Below are positions 26,294 to 35,252 of a stretch of 64,000 nt of DNA, piece by piece (the stretch's first letter is position 1; the number at the start of each line of letters is the position of its first letter). The notes beneath the pieces are model-generated. The model did no database searches and was not told where the DNA came from. It was given only the letters and a program-made list of their open reading frames with translations. Both the position numbers and the translations under genes were made by a program. The DNA comes from Allomuricauda sp. TY007 (GTDB lineage: Bacteria > Bacteroidota > Bacteroidia > Flavobacteriales > Flavobacteriaceae), in the NCBI RefSeq assembly GCF_010468565.1, contig NZ_WUEG01000005.1, positions 124,001-188,000 of the forward strand. Direction: 5' to 3'.

Positions 26294-27150
26294 GACCTTT
26301 TCGTGTATAATTGGGCAGGCTCGGGAATAACCAAAAAAGGTACCTTTGAGTGATATCCCACCACATCTATTTTTTGTTTGACCAACAGACGTTCCAAAAA
26401 AGAATGCTTTGTATTCATCATCACCACAAGTCCGATATGATTCTCTTCAACGTAGTCGTAGATCAAACTGGGCACATTGATTCCGTTGCTCTGGACAAAT
26501 GAAACATGGGGTATCTCTACCAGTAGTTTTTTAAGATGTTCCCTGTTTTTGATCTCTTCCTCGAGAAGTTGTTCATGCTCCAAAGCATGCAAAACATGAA
26601 GATCGACACCAAAACGTTCTATCAGGTCCATTAATGGTGCCAGCTCACGTTTACTGTGTTTTGATCTATAGCCCGTTGCAAAAAGGACATGTTTGATTTC
26701 TCGAAAGCCATAATCCTTGGGTATAACAAGTACAGGTACTTCTGCCTTTCCTATAACATGCATGGTATTCGTGCCCAAAAACAGCTCTTTCGCCCCTGTA
26801 GCACCCTGGGTTCCCATAACAATCAGATCGACCTTATGTTTACGACCGATATCCTTTAGCTCATCGGGAAGCGTATTAAAGGCAGATAAAAGTTCAAAGT
26901 TGTGCCTATAGTTGAAATATTCCTCTTTGATACGGGCCAATGTTTTTTCCAAACCATCCAGCGATCGGTCCAGATTCCAATCGGCACCTTGCATGGAAGG
27001 GCCGGGTAAATTATCCATCCGATATAGGACAGGCGTATAGACATTTACCAAATAGAACGTACAGTACTCCTTTTTAAAAAATTCAAGAGCATAAAGTATG
27101 GCGTTCCAGGCATTCTTAGAAAAATCGGTGGGCAAAACTATTTTTCTCAT
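26290..27150 (-). CDS. Universal stress protein, tandem UspA-like, first of pair
   Basis: This 286-aa protein is a paralogue of the gene that follows. It starts MRKIVLPTDFSKNAWNAILY and has the ATP-binding-type signature VDLIVMGTQGATGAKELFLG followed by VIGKAEVPVLVIP. The second half (about 155-286) begins IKHVLFATGYRS. I start it at ATG 27150; the upstream 27 codons are not family-like. A sigma-54-like promoter element lies 38-53 bp upstream, which would give a leader of about 27 nt. Confidence 0.92.
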   Translation of the reverse strand: MRKIVLPTDFSKNAWNAILYALEFFKKEYCTFYLVNVYTPVLYRMDNLPGPSMQGADWNLDRSLDGLEKTLARIKEEYFNYRHNFELLSAFNTLPDELKDIGRKHKVDLIVMGTQGATGAKELFLGTNTMHVIGKAEVPVLVIPKDYGFREIKHVLFATGYRSKHSKRELAPLMDLIERFGVDLHVLHALEHEQLLEEEIKNREHLKKLLVEIPHVSFVQSNGINVPSLIYDYVEENHIGLVVMMNTKHSFLERLLVKQKIDVVGYHSKVPFLVIPEPAQLYTKRS

Positions 27151-27187
27151 CACATAAATCTCTTTAAAAACGATTGTTGAACTTGAA

Positions 27188-27203
27188 TGCAGATTTGGTT
27201 CCT
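27188..27203 (-). promoter_or_regulatory. Candidate sigma-54 promoter of the universal stress pair
   Basis: On the minus strand AGGAACCAAATCTGCA has GG and GC exactly ten bases apart and matches other consensus positions (A and C after GG, T before GC, A after it). The predicted start near 27177 is 27 nt before the ATG at 27150, a natural spacing. An NtrC-type activator is encoded elsewhere in the window. One match of this kind could be chance. Confidence 0.4.
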
Positions 27204-27534
27204 GCCTTATCAATATTACGCTGAATCCCAAAATTCCACCATGACCTAGATCAGCAGCTAACAGACTAAATCAAGAAAAATAGGGCTACTTATACTCAAT
27301 ACAGTTAGGTATACGGGAAATCATTTTTTTGACCAGAATGGTATGGGAAACAAGGAGTACAGGGCATTACTTGGGCTATTGGCAAACCTATATGTTTCGT
27401 ATGCTCTTTTGAAGGTCTTAAACAATGTTCAGAAAATATACACGCAAAGCAAAATCATTTCAGAATGAACTTGATATTCCGGCCTAACCCAATTTCCAAC
27501 AGCATTACTCCCCAATGTTTTGAAGAGCTGTAAC

Positions 27535-27722
27535 CCAATTGAAGCCATCAAATTCCTAATGGCGCAAATGGGATGAAACAGAAAGACTTGGCAGAAGTTG
27601 TAGGGTTTAAAAGTAGGGTCCGCGAAGTTTTAAACAAAAAAAGAAAGTTGAACTTTGGGAATGATTCGAAAACCAAACACCACGCTTCATATTCCAACTG
27701 AAGTTTGGTTCAGGATTATTAA
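27535..27722 (+). pseudogene. HigA-type antitoxin remnant (XRE family)
   Basis: Reading the plus strand in shifting frames recovers a HigA-like protein: PIEAIKFLMAQMG, then a one-base shift at about 27573, then KQKDLAEVVGFKSRVREVLN, then another shift near 27655, then GMIRKPNTTLHIPTEV and a further shift. HigA antitoxins share exactly this order (PIEAIKF, KDL, SKVSEVLN, MIR..., IP.EVL). At least three frameshifts and no start make it non-functional. No HigB toxin partner could be read beside it. Confidence 0.75.
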
Positions 27723-27768
27723 AAAACGGCAGTACAGCGTATTGCCAATAATCTAAAATACAAACACA

Positions 27769-28467
27769 TCAGCCCAACTTCACAATCACCCGCTGTGAAT
27801 AATCAAAGATACGCTCAAATTGTTCCTCCAAGCCCATATCGCTATTGTCAAACTCAATGGCGTCTTTGGCCTTGGTCAAAGGGGAAATGGTACGGGTGGA
27901 ATCAATTAGGTCGCGTTCTTCCACATTCTTAAGTACTGCCGCATAGGTCACTTCCTCCCCTTTCTCCAACAATTCCTTGTAGCGGCGAGCCGCACGGGTC
28001 TCAGGAGAGGCCGTCATAAACAATTTTAGCTCCGCATCGGGGAATACTACGGTGCCGATATCACGGCCATCCATTACTATGCCTTTGTCCTTGCCCATTT
28101 CTTGTTGAATCTTGACGAGCTTTTCACGGACTTCCTTAATGGCTGCCACCTTACTCACAAAACCTGACACGCGCATGGTTCGAATCTCACGTTCCACATT
28201 TTCACCATTCAAGAACATCTCGGAACGCCCTGTTGCTGCGTTGGGCACAAATTTGAGGTGTATTTCCGATAGTTTTTCTATCAAAGTAGCTTCATCCAAC
28301 TCCCCTTCAGCGTTGATGATGCCCTCTTGTAAAGCAAAAAGTGTCACCGCTCGGTACATGGCACCCGTATCCACATAAATATAATTTAAGGCAGAAGCCA
28401 ACCGTTTGGCAATGGTACTTTTTCCTGTGGAGGAATATCCATCTATTGCTATTGTTATTTTTCCCAT
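27769..28467 (-). CDS. cmk: (d)CMP kinase
   Basis: This 232-aa cytoplasmic enzyme phosphorylates CMP and dCMP. It begins MGKITIAIDGYSSTGKSTIA with the Walker A loop GYSSTGKST, followed by YVDTGAMYRAV, GFVSKVAAIKEVRE, IVMDGRDIGTVVFPDA and RAARRYKELLEKG, all typical of bacterial Cmk at normal length. It lies 49 bp after lon on the same strand and could be read from the same transcript, although the functions are unrelated. Confidence 0.96.
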   Translation of the reverse strand: MGKITIAIDGYSSTGKSTIAKRLASALNYIYVDTGAMYRAVTLFALQEGIINAEGELDEATLIEKLSEIHLKFVPNAATGRSEMFLNGENVEREIRTMRVSGFVSKVAAIKEVREKLVKIQQEMGKDKGIVMDGRDIGTVVFPDAELKLFMTASPETRAARRYKELLEKGEEVTYAAVLKNVEERDLIDSTRTISPLTKAKDAIEFDNSDMGLEEQFERIFDYSQRVIVKLG

Positions 28468-28516
28468 ACGCCAAAAATAGGCAGAAAAGGTATTAAGCTG
28501 TTATGACATCTATCAT

Positions 28517-30967
28517 TTAAAGTGTCTTTGCATTCTTTACCTTTTGTTTGGTAATGGCAATGTCGATTACCTCGCTCATGTCCGTTACATAATGGAAAGT
28601 AAGCCCTTTGAGGTACTCTTCCTTGATTTCCTCGATATCCTTTTTATTGTCCGCACAAAGAATAATTTCCTTGATACGTGCCCTTTTTGCCGCTAAGATT
28701 TTTTCTTTGATTCCGCCTACGGGCAATACTTTGCCACGAAGGGTAATCTCTCCCGTCATGGCCAAGCTCTTTTTCACTTTGCGTTGTGTAAAAAGGGATA
28801 CCAGCGAGGTCAACATGGTGATACCCGCACTAGGGCCATCTTTTGGTGTAGCTCCTTCGGGCACGTGAATGTGCACATTGTATTTATCGAAGACCTCTGG
28901 GTCAACTCCATAAGTTTCAGCGTTGGATTTTATGTATTCCATGGCAATGGTGGCGGATTCCTTCATTACTTTACCAAGGTTACCTGTAATGTTCATGGCA
29001 CCCTTTCCTTTGGAAAGAATGGATTCGATGAACAAAATATCGCCTCCCACACTGGTCCACGCCAAACCTGTAACAACACCTGCCACATCATTGTTTTCGT
29101 ACTTATCTCGTTCCAATCGGGCAGGGCCCAAAATCTCCTCGATATTCTCGTTGGTCAAGGTAACATTGTACTCCTCTTCCATGGCTATGGATTTTGCAGC
29201 GTAGCGTACCACCTTGGCTATCTGTTTTTCCAAGCTTCGCACCCCGGATTCACGGGTATAGCCCTCCACAATTTTCTCCAATTGACGCTTGCCAATTTTC
29301 AAATCTTTTTTGGAAAGTCCATGCTCCTCCAACTGTTTGGGCAACAAATGACGCTTGGCAATCTCCACCTTTTCCTCGATGGTGTAGCCCGTAACGTTTA
29401 TGATTTCCATACGGTCGCGCAAAGCAGGTTGTATAGTAGACAGGTTGTTCGCTGTGGCAATGAACATGACTTTGGACAAATCGTAGCCCATTTCCAGGAA
29501 ATTATCATGGAACTCGCTGTTCTGTTCAGGGTCCAATACCTCCAACATGGCCGAAGATGGGTCTCCCTGATGGCTACTGGCCAGCTTATCTATCTCATCC
29601 AAAATAAATACTGGATTGGAGGTTCCTGCTTTCTTCAAACTCTGTATGATCCTACCTGGCATGGCTCCGATATATGTTTTTCGATGTCCGCGGATTTCTG
29701 CCTCATCACGAAGCCCACCCAAGGACATGCGTACATATTCCCTGCCCAAGGCCTCTGCCACGGATTTACCCAAAGAGGTTTTACCCACCCCCGGAGGTCC
29801 GTACAAACAAAGAATGGGCGATTTCATATCGTTACGCAGTTTCAAGACCGCCAAATATTCGATAATTCGGCGCTTTACATCCTCCAGACCGTAATGATCT
29901 CGATCCAAAATCTTTTGAGCCCTTTTCAGGTCAAACTTATCCTTGGAATACTCGTTCCATGGTAAATCCAACAACAGGTCCAAATAATTACGTTGGATGG
30001 AATATTCGGCCACCTGCGGGTTCATACGCTGCAATTTGGAGAGTTCCTTCTCGAAATGCTCCTGCACTTTTTTGCCCCACTTTTTCTTTTTGGCCTTTTC
30101 GGCCATTTCATCCACCTCTTCCTCATAGGATAGACCACCAAGCTCCTCTTGAATGGTCTTCATTTGTTGGTGAAGGAAATATTCGCGTTGCTGTTGGTCC
30201 ATATCACTTCGAACCTTGCTTTGGATATCGTTGCGCAGTTCCAATTTTTGAAGCTCCATATTCATGTACTTCAACGTGGCCAAAGCCCTTTCCTGAAGAT
30301 TTGGCATCTCCAAAAGTTGCTGTTTTTCCTTTACGGGAAGATTTAAGTTGGAGGATACAAAATTGATCAAAAACGAATTGCTCTGAATGTTTTTGATGGC
30401 AAAAGTGGCCTCACTGGGAATGTTTGGATTGTCCTTGATAATCTTAAAGGCCAGTTCCTTGATGGAATCGATAATCGCTTCAAACTCGCTGCTTCGCTCA
30501 TCGGGTCGTTCTTCCTTAGCTTCGCTTACCTTTGCCGTGATATAGGGCTTTTCGGTAAGGACGGCATCTATCTTAAATCGCTTCTTCCCTTGGATGATTA
30601 CCGTGGTGTTGCCATCGGGCATTTGAAGCACCCTTAAGATACGGGCCACGGTTCCTACGGTATTAATGTCCTCTGGACCCGGATTCTCAACACCTTCGTC
30701 TTTTTGGGATACCACCCCGATAACCTTGGAACCATTGTTGGCGTCCTTGATCAAATTGATGGATTTATCCCTCCCTGCGGTTATAGGGATAACAACGCCA
30801 GGGAACAATACCGTATTTCTGAGCGGTAATACCGGTAAAGTTTCCGGTAAGCTCTCCCTGTTCATCTGTTCTTCGTCCTCTGGGGTCAGCAACGGAATCA
30901 ACTCGGCATCTTCGTCCAGCCCTTGTAAATCTATATTGTCAAAATTGGTAATTTTCATTTCTCCCAT
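28517..30967 (-). CDS. lon: ATP-dependent protease La
   Basis: This 816-aa protein is the housekeeping Lon protease, which degrades damaged and regulatory proteins in the cytoplasm. The N-terminal substrate-binding domain contains [18 protein letters not shown]. The AAA+ module has Walker [13 protein letters not shown] and Walker [11 protein letters not shown]. The protease domain has the Ser-Lys dyad: Ser713 in [11 protein letters not shown] and Lys756 in [11 protein letters not shown], 43 residues apart as in E. coli Lon. The start may be Met1 or Met4. It diverges from an ECF sigma gene across 218 bp. Confidence 0.97.
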   Translation of the reverse strand: MGEMKITNFDNIDLQGLDEDAELIPLLTPEDEEQMNRESLPETLPVLPLRNTVLFPGVVIPITAGRDKSINLIKDANNGSKVIGVVSQKDEGVENPGPEDINTVGTVARILRVLQMPDGNTTVIIQGKKRFKIDAVLTEKPYITAKVSEAKEERPDERSSEFEAIIDSIKELAFKIIKDNPNIPSEATFAIKNIQSNSFLINFVSSNLNLPVKEKQQLLEMPNLQERALATLKYMNMELQKLELRNDIQSKVRSDMDQQQREYFLHQQMKTIQEELGGLSYEEEVDEMAEKAKKKKWGKKVQEHFEKELSKLQRMNPQVAEYSIQRNYLDLLLDLPWNEYSKDKFDLKRAQKILDRDHYGLEDVKRRIIEYLAVLKLRNDMKSPILCLYGPPGVGKTSLGKSVAEALGREYVRMSLGGLRDEAEIRGHRKTYIGAMPGRIIQSLKKAGTSNPVFILDEIDKLASSHQGDPSSAMLEVLDPEQNSEFHDNFLEMGYDLSKVMFIATANNLSTIQPALRDRMEIINVTGYTIEEKVEIAKRHLLPKQLEEHGLSKKDLKIGKRQLEKIVEGYTRESGVRSLEKQIAKVVRYAAKSIAMEEEYNVTLTNENIEEILGPARLERDKYENNDVAGVVTGLAWTSVGGDILFIESILSKGKGAMNITGNLGKVMKESATIAMEYIKSNAETYGVDPEVFDKYNVHIHVPEGATPKDGPSAGITMLTSLVSLFTQRKVKKSLAMTGEITLRGKVLPVGGIKEKILAAKRARIKEIILCADNKKDIEEIKEEYLKGLTFHYVTDMSEVIDIAITKQKVKNAKTL

Positions 30968-31185
30968 ATCAACTTTTCGGTCATTTTGTCATAATCTACA
31001 AACAACCTATATTTTTATTCTACATTAAAGCTTGTATAAATATCTCAAAATCAATGTTTATAATAACTCACAAGCTTATTATCACCCATTAATTGGCAAT
31101 TCTTGTGCCATTAAAAATCAAATTATACGAAATAAAGTGTAACAATTGGTGAATTCCATAATCTATAAGACAAACCAATCATTTT

Positions 31186-31743
31186 TTGAGCCGACAAAAT
31201 GAACATATTGACACGCTGCTCGAATTGTGCAAGCAGGGCAAACAAAGTGCACAGCTAGAAGTTTACAACCGCTATTACAAAGCGATGTACAATACCGCTT
31301 TGAGGATTGTAAAGCATACGGCCGAGGCCGAGGATGTGATGCAGGAATCGTTCCTGAGTGCATTTACCAAGCTGCACACCTTTAAAGGAGACGTCGCCTT
31401 TGGGGCATGGTTAAAGCGGATTGTGATCAATAACAGTATCTATCATTACAAAAAGCAGCAGAAAAAACGTGCTACTGATTTGGATGATGTAATGTACAAG
31501 GTCGAAGATAACGATGAGGTTGCTTCGAATCAGAATGGTTATACAGAACTGAAGGCTCAAAAAGTGATGGAAACCATGAAAAGTTTGAAAGACAATTACA
31601 GAGTTTCTTTGACCTTACATTTAATAGAAGGGTACGATTATGAAGAAATAAGTGAAATAATGAACATTAGCTATGCTAATTGTAGGACCACCATTTCGAG
31701 GGCCAAAGAAAGTCTTAGAAAAAAATTGACCGTAAATGTTTAG
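31186..31743 (+). CDS. ECF-type RNA polymerase sigma factor
   Basis: This 185-aa protein has sigma region 2 (about 20-85: YYKAMYNTALRIVKHTAEAE, DVMQESFLSAFTKLHTFKGD, WLKRIVINNSI) and region 4 (about 130-180: LKDNYRVSLTLHLIEGYDYE, NISYANCRTTISRAKESLRK). No in-frame ATG exists upstream before the stop at 31159, so it most likely starts at TTG 31186; an ATG at 31199 is out of frame. Next on the strand come a single-pass membrane protein that is likely its anti-sigma factor and two repeat-rich exported proteins, the usual layout of such cassettes. Confidence 0.93.
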   Translation: MSRQNEHIDTLLELCKQGKQSAQLEVYNRYYKAMYNTALRIVKHTAEAEDVMQESFLSAFTKLHTFKGDVAFGAWLKRIVINNSIYHYKKQQKKRATDLDDVMYKVEDNDEVASNQNGYTELKAQKVMETMKSLKDNYRVSLTLHLIEGYDYEEISEIMNISYANCRTTISRAKESLRKKLTVNV

Positions 31744-31745
31744 TT

Positions 31746-32306
31746 ATGGAGAAAGATAATTTAGACCATCTGTTCGAGCGACTCCACGGAGCATTCGATG
31801 TGGAGGAGCCGGAAAACGGGCACCAAGAGCGGTTTTTGGAAAAATTGAACCAGCAACAGGGCACCATTGCCTTGGGTAAGAAAAAACGCTCGTGGTGGAA
31901 ACCGTTGTCCATTGCCGCATCTATAGTCCTAGTTGCCATGTTGGGGTACCAAGCCTTTGGGCCACAGCCCAGCATAAAGCAACAGGTCACCAAAATTGCT
32001 CCTGAAGTTTCCCAGACGGAGTTCTACTTTGCCAATTTAATCGAAGTACAAGTGGAAGAACTCAAAGAAGAAAAAACACCGGAAACGGCACAATTGGTAG
32101 ACGACACTTTGGCACAATTGGCCAAACTGGACAAGGACTACCAAACCCTGGAGCAAGATTTGGTCAATGGTGGGGACAGCAAAATCATCCTGAGTGCGAT
32201 GATTACCAATTTCCAAACACGAATCGACCTTTTAAAAGAAGTTTTGAGCCAAATAGAAAATATTAAGAATCTAAAATCACAACATGATGAAAGTTTTACC
32301 ATTTAA
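31746..32306 (+). CDS. Single-pass membrane protein, probable anti-sigma factor
   Basis: This 186-aa protein starts 2 bp after the sigma gene. Residues 1-50 are charged and cytoplasmic (LDHLFERLHGAFDVEEPENG), one membrane helix lies at about 56-70 (LSIAASIVLVAMLGY), and the rest is periplasmic and helical with coiled-coil-like character (VEELKEEKTPETAQ, LAKLDKDYQTLEQDL). Position and topology fit an anti-sigma factor, although I do not see a canonical zinc-binding motif. Its end overlaps the next gene by 23 bp. Confidence 0.75.
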   Translation: MEKDNLDHLFERLHGAFDVEEPENGHQERFLEKLNQQQGTIALGKKKRSWWKPLSIAASIVLVAMLGYQAFGPQPSIKQQVTKIAPEVSQTEFYFANLIEVQVEELKEEKTPETAQLVDDTLAQLAKLDKDYQTLEQDLVNGGDSKIILSAMITNFQTRIDLLKEVLSQIENIKNLKSQHDESFTI

Positions 32307-33384
32307 ATCCCTCTTTTTCGCCTTGGCTTTGATTCCCCTTGTAGCGATGGCCCATGTGGACAACGATAAGCTAAACGGCAGGTACACCAAGGAAAAAACC
32401 ATAAGAAAGGAATACAACGTTAATCCAGATGCCCTCTTTAAGGTAAAGAACAGTTACGGCAACGTAACTCTTACCTCTTGGAACGAAAACCGCGTGGAAA
32501 TCGAGGTGCACATCAAAACCAATGGCAACGACGAAGACCGTGTGCAGGAGCGATTGGATGAAATCAATGTGGAGTTTGAAAACAGCTCTGACATGGTTTC
32601 CGCCACTACCCGATTTGGGGACAGGAGCAATAGTTGGGGCTGGAGCTGGGGAGGGCGCAAAAAAGTAAGCGTACAGGTCAACTATACCATAAAACTGCCC
32701 GTAAAGAACAGTGTTAACCTCAGCAACGATTATGGAAGCATTATTTTGGACCGAATCGATGGCCATGCCAAGATCAGTTGCGATTACGGGAAACTGGAAA
32801 TCGGTGAATTACGGGGGCGCAATAACGAGCTTCGGTTCGATTATACTTCCAGGTCGACCTTCGATTACATCAACAGTGCCGAAATTATTGCGGATTATTC
32901 TGGGTTTACCATTGAAAAGGCGGGCAATCTGAATATTAAAGCGGACTATACCAATGCGGTCGTGGAAGAAATGGACAATTTACAGTATGCCAGCGATTAT
33001 GGTTCCATCGACATAAGAAACGTTAAAAATGTGGATGGCAATGGTGACTACATCGGCGTAAAACTGGGCAATGTGCACGGAAATGTGGCGATTACCAGCG
33101 ACTATGGATCCATCAAAATTGACCGCATGGCGGCCGATGCCGGAAACGTGGATATCCGTTCAGATTACACGGGAATCAAAATTGGTTATGATCCCGATTA
33201 TCATTTTGACTTTGAGATTTCCACCGAATATGCCGGAGTAAGTGGCAAGGAGGATTTTGAAATCAACATCAGCAAGGAAAAATCTACCCAGAAATATTAT
33301 AGTGGTTACTACGGAAAAGCAAATTCCGGAAACAGGATAAGTATTACCAGTGACTACGGTGGAATTTCATTTTATCAGAATTAA
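32284..33384 (+). CDS. Secreted DUF4097-type beta-repeat protein
   Basis: This 366-aa protein has a signal peptide (FKSLFFALALIPLVAMA) and then a DUF4097-like beta-helix. Its core is a repeated YG/DY motif about every 20 residues: NSYGNV, NDYGSI, CDYGKL, ADYSGF, ADYTNA, SDYGSI, GDYIGV, SDYGSI, SDYTGI, TEYAGV, SDYGGI. Such right-handed beta-stacks sit outside the inner membrane, but their function is not known; adhesion and envelope stress roles have been suggested. The start is Met1 or Met2 (ATGATG). It belongs to the sigma/anti-sigma cassette, overlapping the previous gene. Confidence 0.85.
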   Translation: MMKVLPFKSLFFALALIPLVAMAHVDNDKLNGRYTKEKTIRKEYNVNPDALFKVKNSYGNVTLTSWNENRVEIEVHIKTNGNDEDRVQERLDEINVEFENSSDMVSATTRFGDRSNSWGWSWGGRKKVSVQVNYTIKLPVKNSVNLSNDYGSIILDRIDGHAKISCDYGKLEIGELRGRNNELRFDYTSRSTFDYINSAEIIADYSGFTIEKAGNLNIKADYTNAVVEEMDNLQYASDYGSIDIRNVKNVDGNGDYIGVKLGNVHGNVAITSDYGSIKIDRMAADAGNVDIRSDYTGIKIGYDPDYHFDFEISTEYAGVSGKEDFEINISKEKSTQKYYSGYYGKANSGNRISITSDYGGISFYQN

Positions 33385-33417
33385 TAGCAATCAAAAAACA
33401 ATTTTAAACACAAAATC

Positions 33418-34143
33418 ATGAGAAAACTTATCACACTTACGCTTGCATTGGGAATGATTACAATTTCTTGCGCACAATGGGGAAGAAAAGTAAAGGGCAA
33501 CGGCGACGTTGTTACCATTGAACGTTCCGTGGGCGACTATGACGAGGTTGCAATGGCTGGATGGTTCGATGTAGAACTGGTATCTGGCACCGAGGGTGAA
33601 ATTACCTTAAAAGGGGAGTCCAATTTGCTCGAGCACATTAAAACGGAGGTAAAAAACGGCAAACTGGTCATCAAGGTTGAAAAAGGCATGAACCTTAGGC
33701 CTTCCAACTGGAACAATGGTATCTATGTGACCGTGCCCGTTGAATCCATCAATGGGGCAAGTCTTTCCGGTTCTGGTGACCTTGTTGGGAAAACAACCAT
33801 CAGGGCTGACCGTTTCAGTACTGCCATGTCAGGTTCGGGTGATGTAACATTAACCATCGAGGCCGATGAATTGGATGCCTCGTTATCCGGTTCCGGCGAC
33901 ATCAACCTATCCGGTAGAGCTACCGACTTTACGGTTACCGTTTCTGGTTCTGGCGACGTAAAAGCGTATGACCTTGAAGCTGACTTTGTAAAGGCAACTG
34001 TCTCTGGTTCTGCGGATATCAAGGTTACCGCCAACCAATCCATTGATGCCAGAGTGTCCGGTTCGGGTGATATCCATTACCGGGGCAATCCTAAAAAAAT
34101 AAACTCCAAGTCTTCAGGTTCCGGAGATATTACCAAAGGATAA
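33418..34143 (+). CDS. GIN-domain (DUF2807) secreted protein with SGSGD repeats
   Basis: This 241-aa protein has a signal peptide that may end at a lipoprotein-like Cys19 (GMITISC). The mature part opens with VKGNGDVVTIERSVGDYDEV, the start of GIN-type proteins. The rest is a beta-helix built of repeats headed by LSGSGDLVG, MSGSGDVTL, LSGSGDINL, VSGSGDVKA, VSGSADIKV, VSGSGDIHY and SSGSGDITK, about 20 residues apart. The stack is regular except for one Ala in place of Gly. Role unknown; it lies 33 bp after the DUF4097 gene. Confidence 0.87.
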   Translation: MRKLITLTLALGMITISCAQWGRKVKGNGDVVTIERSVGDYDEVAMAGWFDVELVSGTEGEITLKGESNLLEHIKTEVKNGKLVIKVEKGMNLRPSNWNNGIYVTVPVESINGASLSGSGDLVGKTTIRADRFSTAMSGSGDVTLTIEADELDASLSGSGDINLSGRATDFTVTVSGSGDVKAYDLEADFVKATVSGSADIKVTANQSIDARVSGSGDIHYRGNPKKINSKSSGSGDITKG

Positions 34144-34171
34144 CACCGAGTTTATCATCAATCAAAAAATG

Positions 34172-34310
34172 AAAAGGGGCTGTCTAAAATGTCGATTTTC
34201 GTCAACCTGAACTTGGTTCAGGTTCTCATAACAATTTGTTTATTATGATGATGAGATTCTGAAATAAATTCAGAATGACGCATTTCAATACTTTTAAAAC
34301 AGCTCCTTTT
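34172..34310. repeat. Composite palindromic element / bidirectional terminator
   Basis: The element has nested inverted repeats between converging genes. The outer arms are AAAAGGGGCTGTCTAAAA and TTTTAAAACAGCTCCTTTT (imperfect). Inside are CCTGAAC-TTG-GTTCAGG, a perfect 7-bp hairpin, and TTCTGAA-ATAAA-TTCAGAA, another perfect 7-bp hairpin. The outer pair followed by T-runs is a plausible terminator on both strands. The inner part looks like a mobile palindromic repeat. Confidence 0.7.
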
Positions 34311-34329
34311 TATGCAACTTGTTTTGCAC

Positions 34330-35250
34330 CTATTCTCGCATTGACTCCCCTATTTCTTTCCAAGTGATCAACTTTATGTTTTCTTCCTCCAAAATCTTAG
34401 CGCATTCCTCACTGGTAAAAAAATCATAATCGTTTTGGCGCCATTTGGCCCCCCAGTACGGATGTTCAAAAGACATACCTTGACTCTCCAGGTCATCATA
34501 AGCGCAATGTATGATCATTACATGAACTCCAGGCTCCAAGGCCTTAAGCGTATCGGCATAATATGTTGACATGGTATCATTATCAAAGTCTTGGGGTGCA
34601 GCCCCAAAAATTTGATTGATCACCGCCATGGGTTCGGGAGCACCTTCTCCTCCCAATTGTTTTATTTGATGGTTGACCATGGTCGGAATACCATATTCCC
34701 TACCCAATTTTGTATACAATTTATAATATCGAGGGTCTGTTGCGAACAAACACCCCATGTGACTGTCCAGATGAGTTGGATTGATTCCCATAGCAATCGC
34801 CTTATCAATCTGTGCCCGTAGTTCAATTTCAACCTCCTCTATCTTGGCATTTTCCCAAAGTTCATTACAATCACTATAAAAGTATCCATTGGCGTCCACT
34901 AAACTTGGTACTTTGGAGCGGGATGCCACAGGCCCGTATCGTAACAGTTTCCATTCGCTGGTCAAGGTCAAGTGTATGCCCAGATCATGATCTGGGTTTG
35001 CTTTTGCATATTGGGCCACTTCGGGGAACCATGGTGTGGGCACCATAATACTGGCACTGTTCACGGAGCCTTCTTCCAAGGCATTGAATGTAGCTTTGTT
35101 CACGGTATGGGTCACTCCAAGATCATCGGCATGAATGATCAAAAGTTTGGTGTCCGCAGGGAATCCAAGTCGTTCCTGGAGACTTTTTTGGGCATGGAGT
35201 CCTTTTCCTGTCAACAATATTGAGAGGGTAATCAATAGTATGTTTTTCAT
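34330..35250 (-). CDS. Secreted YdjC/ChbG-family carbohydrate deacetylase
   Basis: This 306-aa protein has a signal peptide (MKNILLITLSILLTGKGLHAQ). YdjC-family motifs follow: LIIHADDLGVTHTVN with the metal Asp pair, NSASIMVPTPWFPE, LGIHLTLTSEW with the ligand His, and PTHLDSHMG. These enzymes remove acetyl groups from N-acetylated sugars; this one should act in the periplasm. It is 2 bp from the MFS gene upstream, so the two may be co-expressed and act on the same sugar. Confidence 0.9.
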   Translation of the reverse strand: MKNILLITLSILLTGKGLHAQKSLQERLGFPADTKLLIIHADDLGVTHTVNKATFNALEEGSVNSASIMVPTPWFPEVAQYAKANPDHDLGIHLTLTSEWKLLRYGPVASRSKVPSLVDANGYFYSDCNELWENAKIEEVEIELRAQIDKAIAMGINPTHLDSHMGCLFATDPRYYKLYTKLGREYGIPTMVNHQIKQLGGEGAPEPMAVINQIFGAAPQDFDNDTMSTYYADTLKALEPGVHVMIIHCAYDDLESQGMSFEHPYWGAKWRQNDYDFFTSEECAKILEEENIKLITWKEIGESMRE

Positions 35251-35252
35251 GT

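Larger units (their letters stand above)
27151..27768. other. 618-bp intergenic region with a decayed HigA gene
   Basis: The region holds the promoter of the stress-protein pair (candidate near 27188-27203), a 41-codon plus-strand frame at 27343-27468 of doubtful reality, and a broken HigA-type antitoxin gene at 27535-27722. The cmk stop codon lies at its right edge. Nothing else is recognisable. Confidence 0.65.

Noticed and set aside
27343..27468. A 41-codon frame (MGNKEYRALLG...) before the HigA remnant
   Set aside because: Too short, without a recognisable toxin motif or promoter; I could not tie it to HigB.
28784..29965. A 393-codon plus-strand frame inside lon
   Set aside because: It is the antisense of a well-conserved lon gene, with low-quality composition, and no promoter or known domain.
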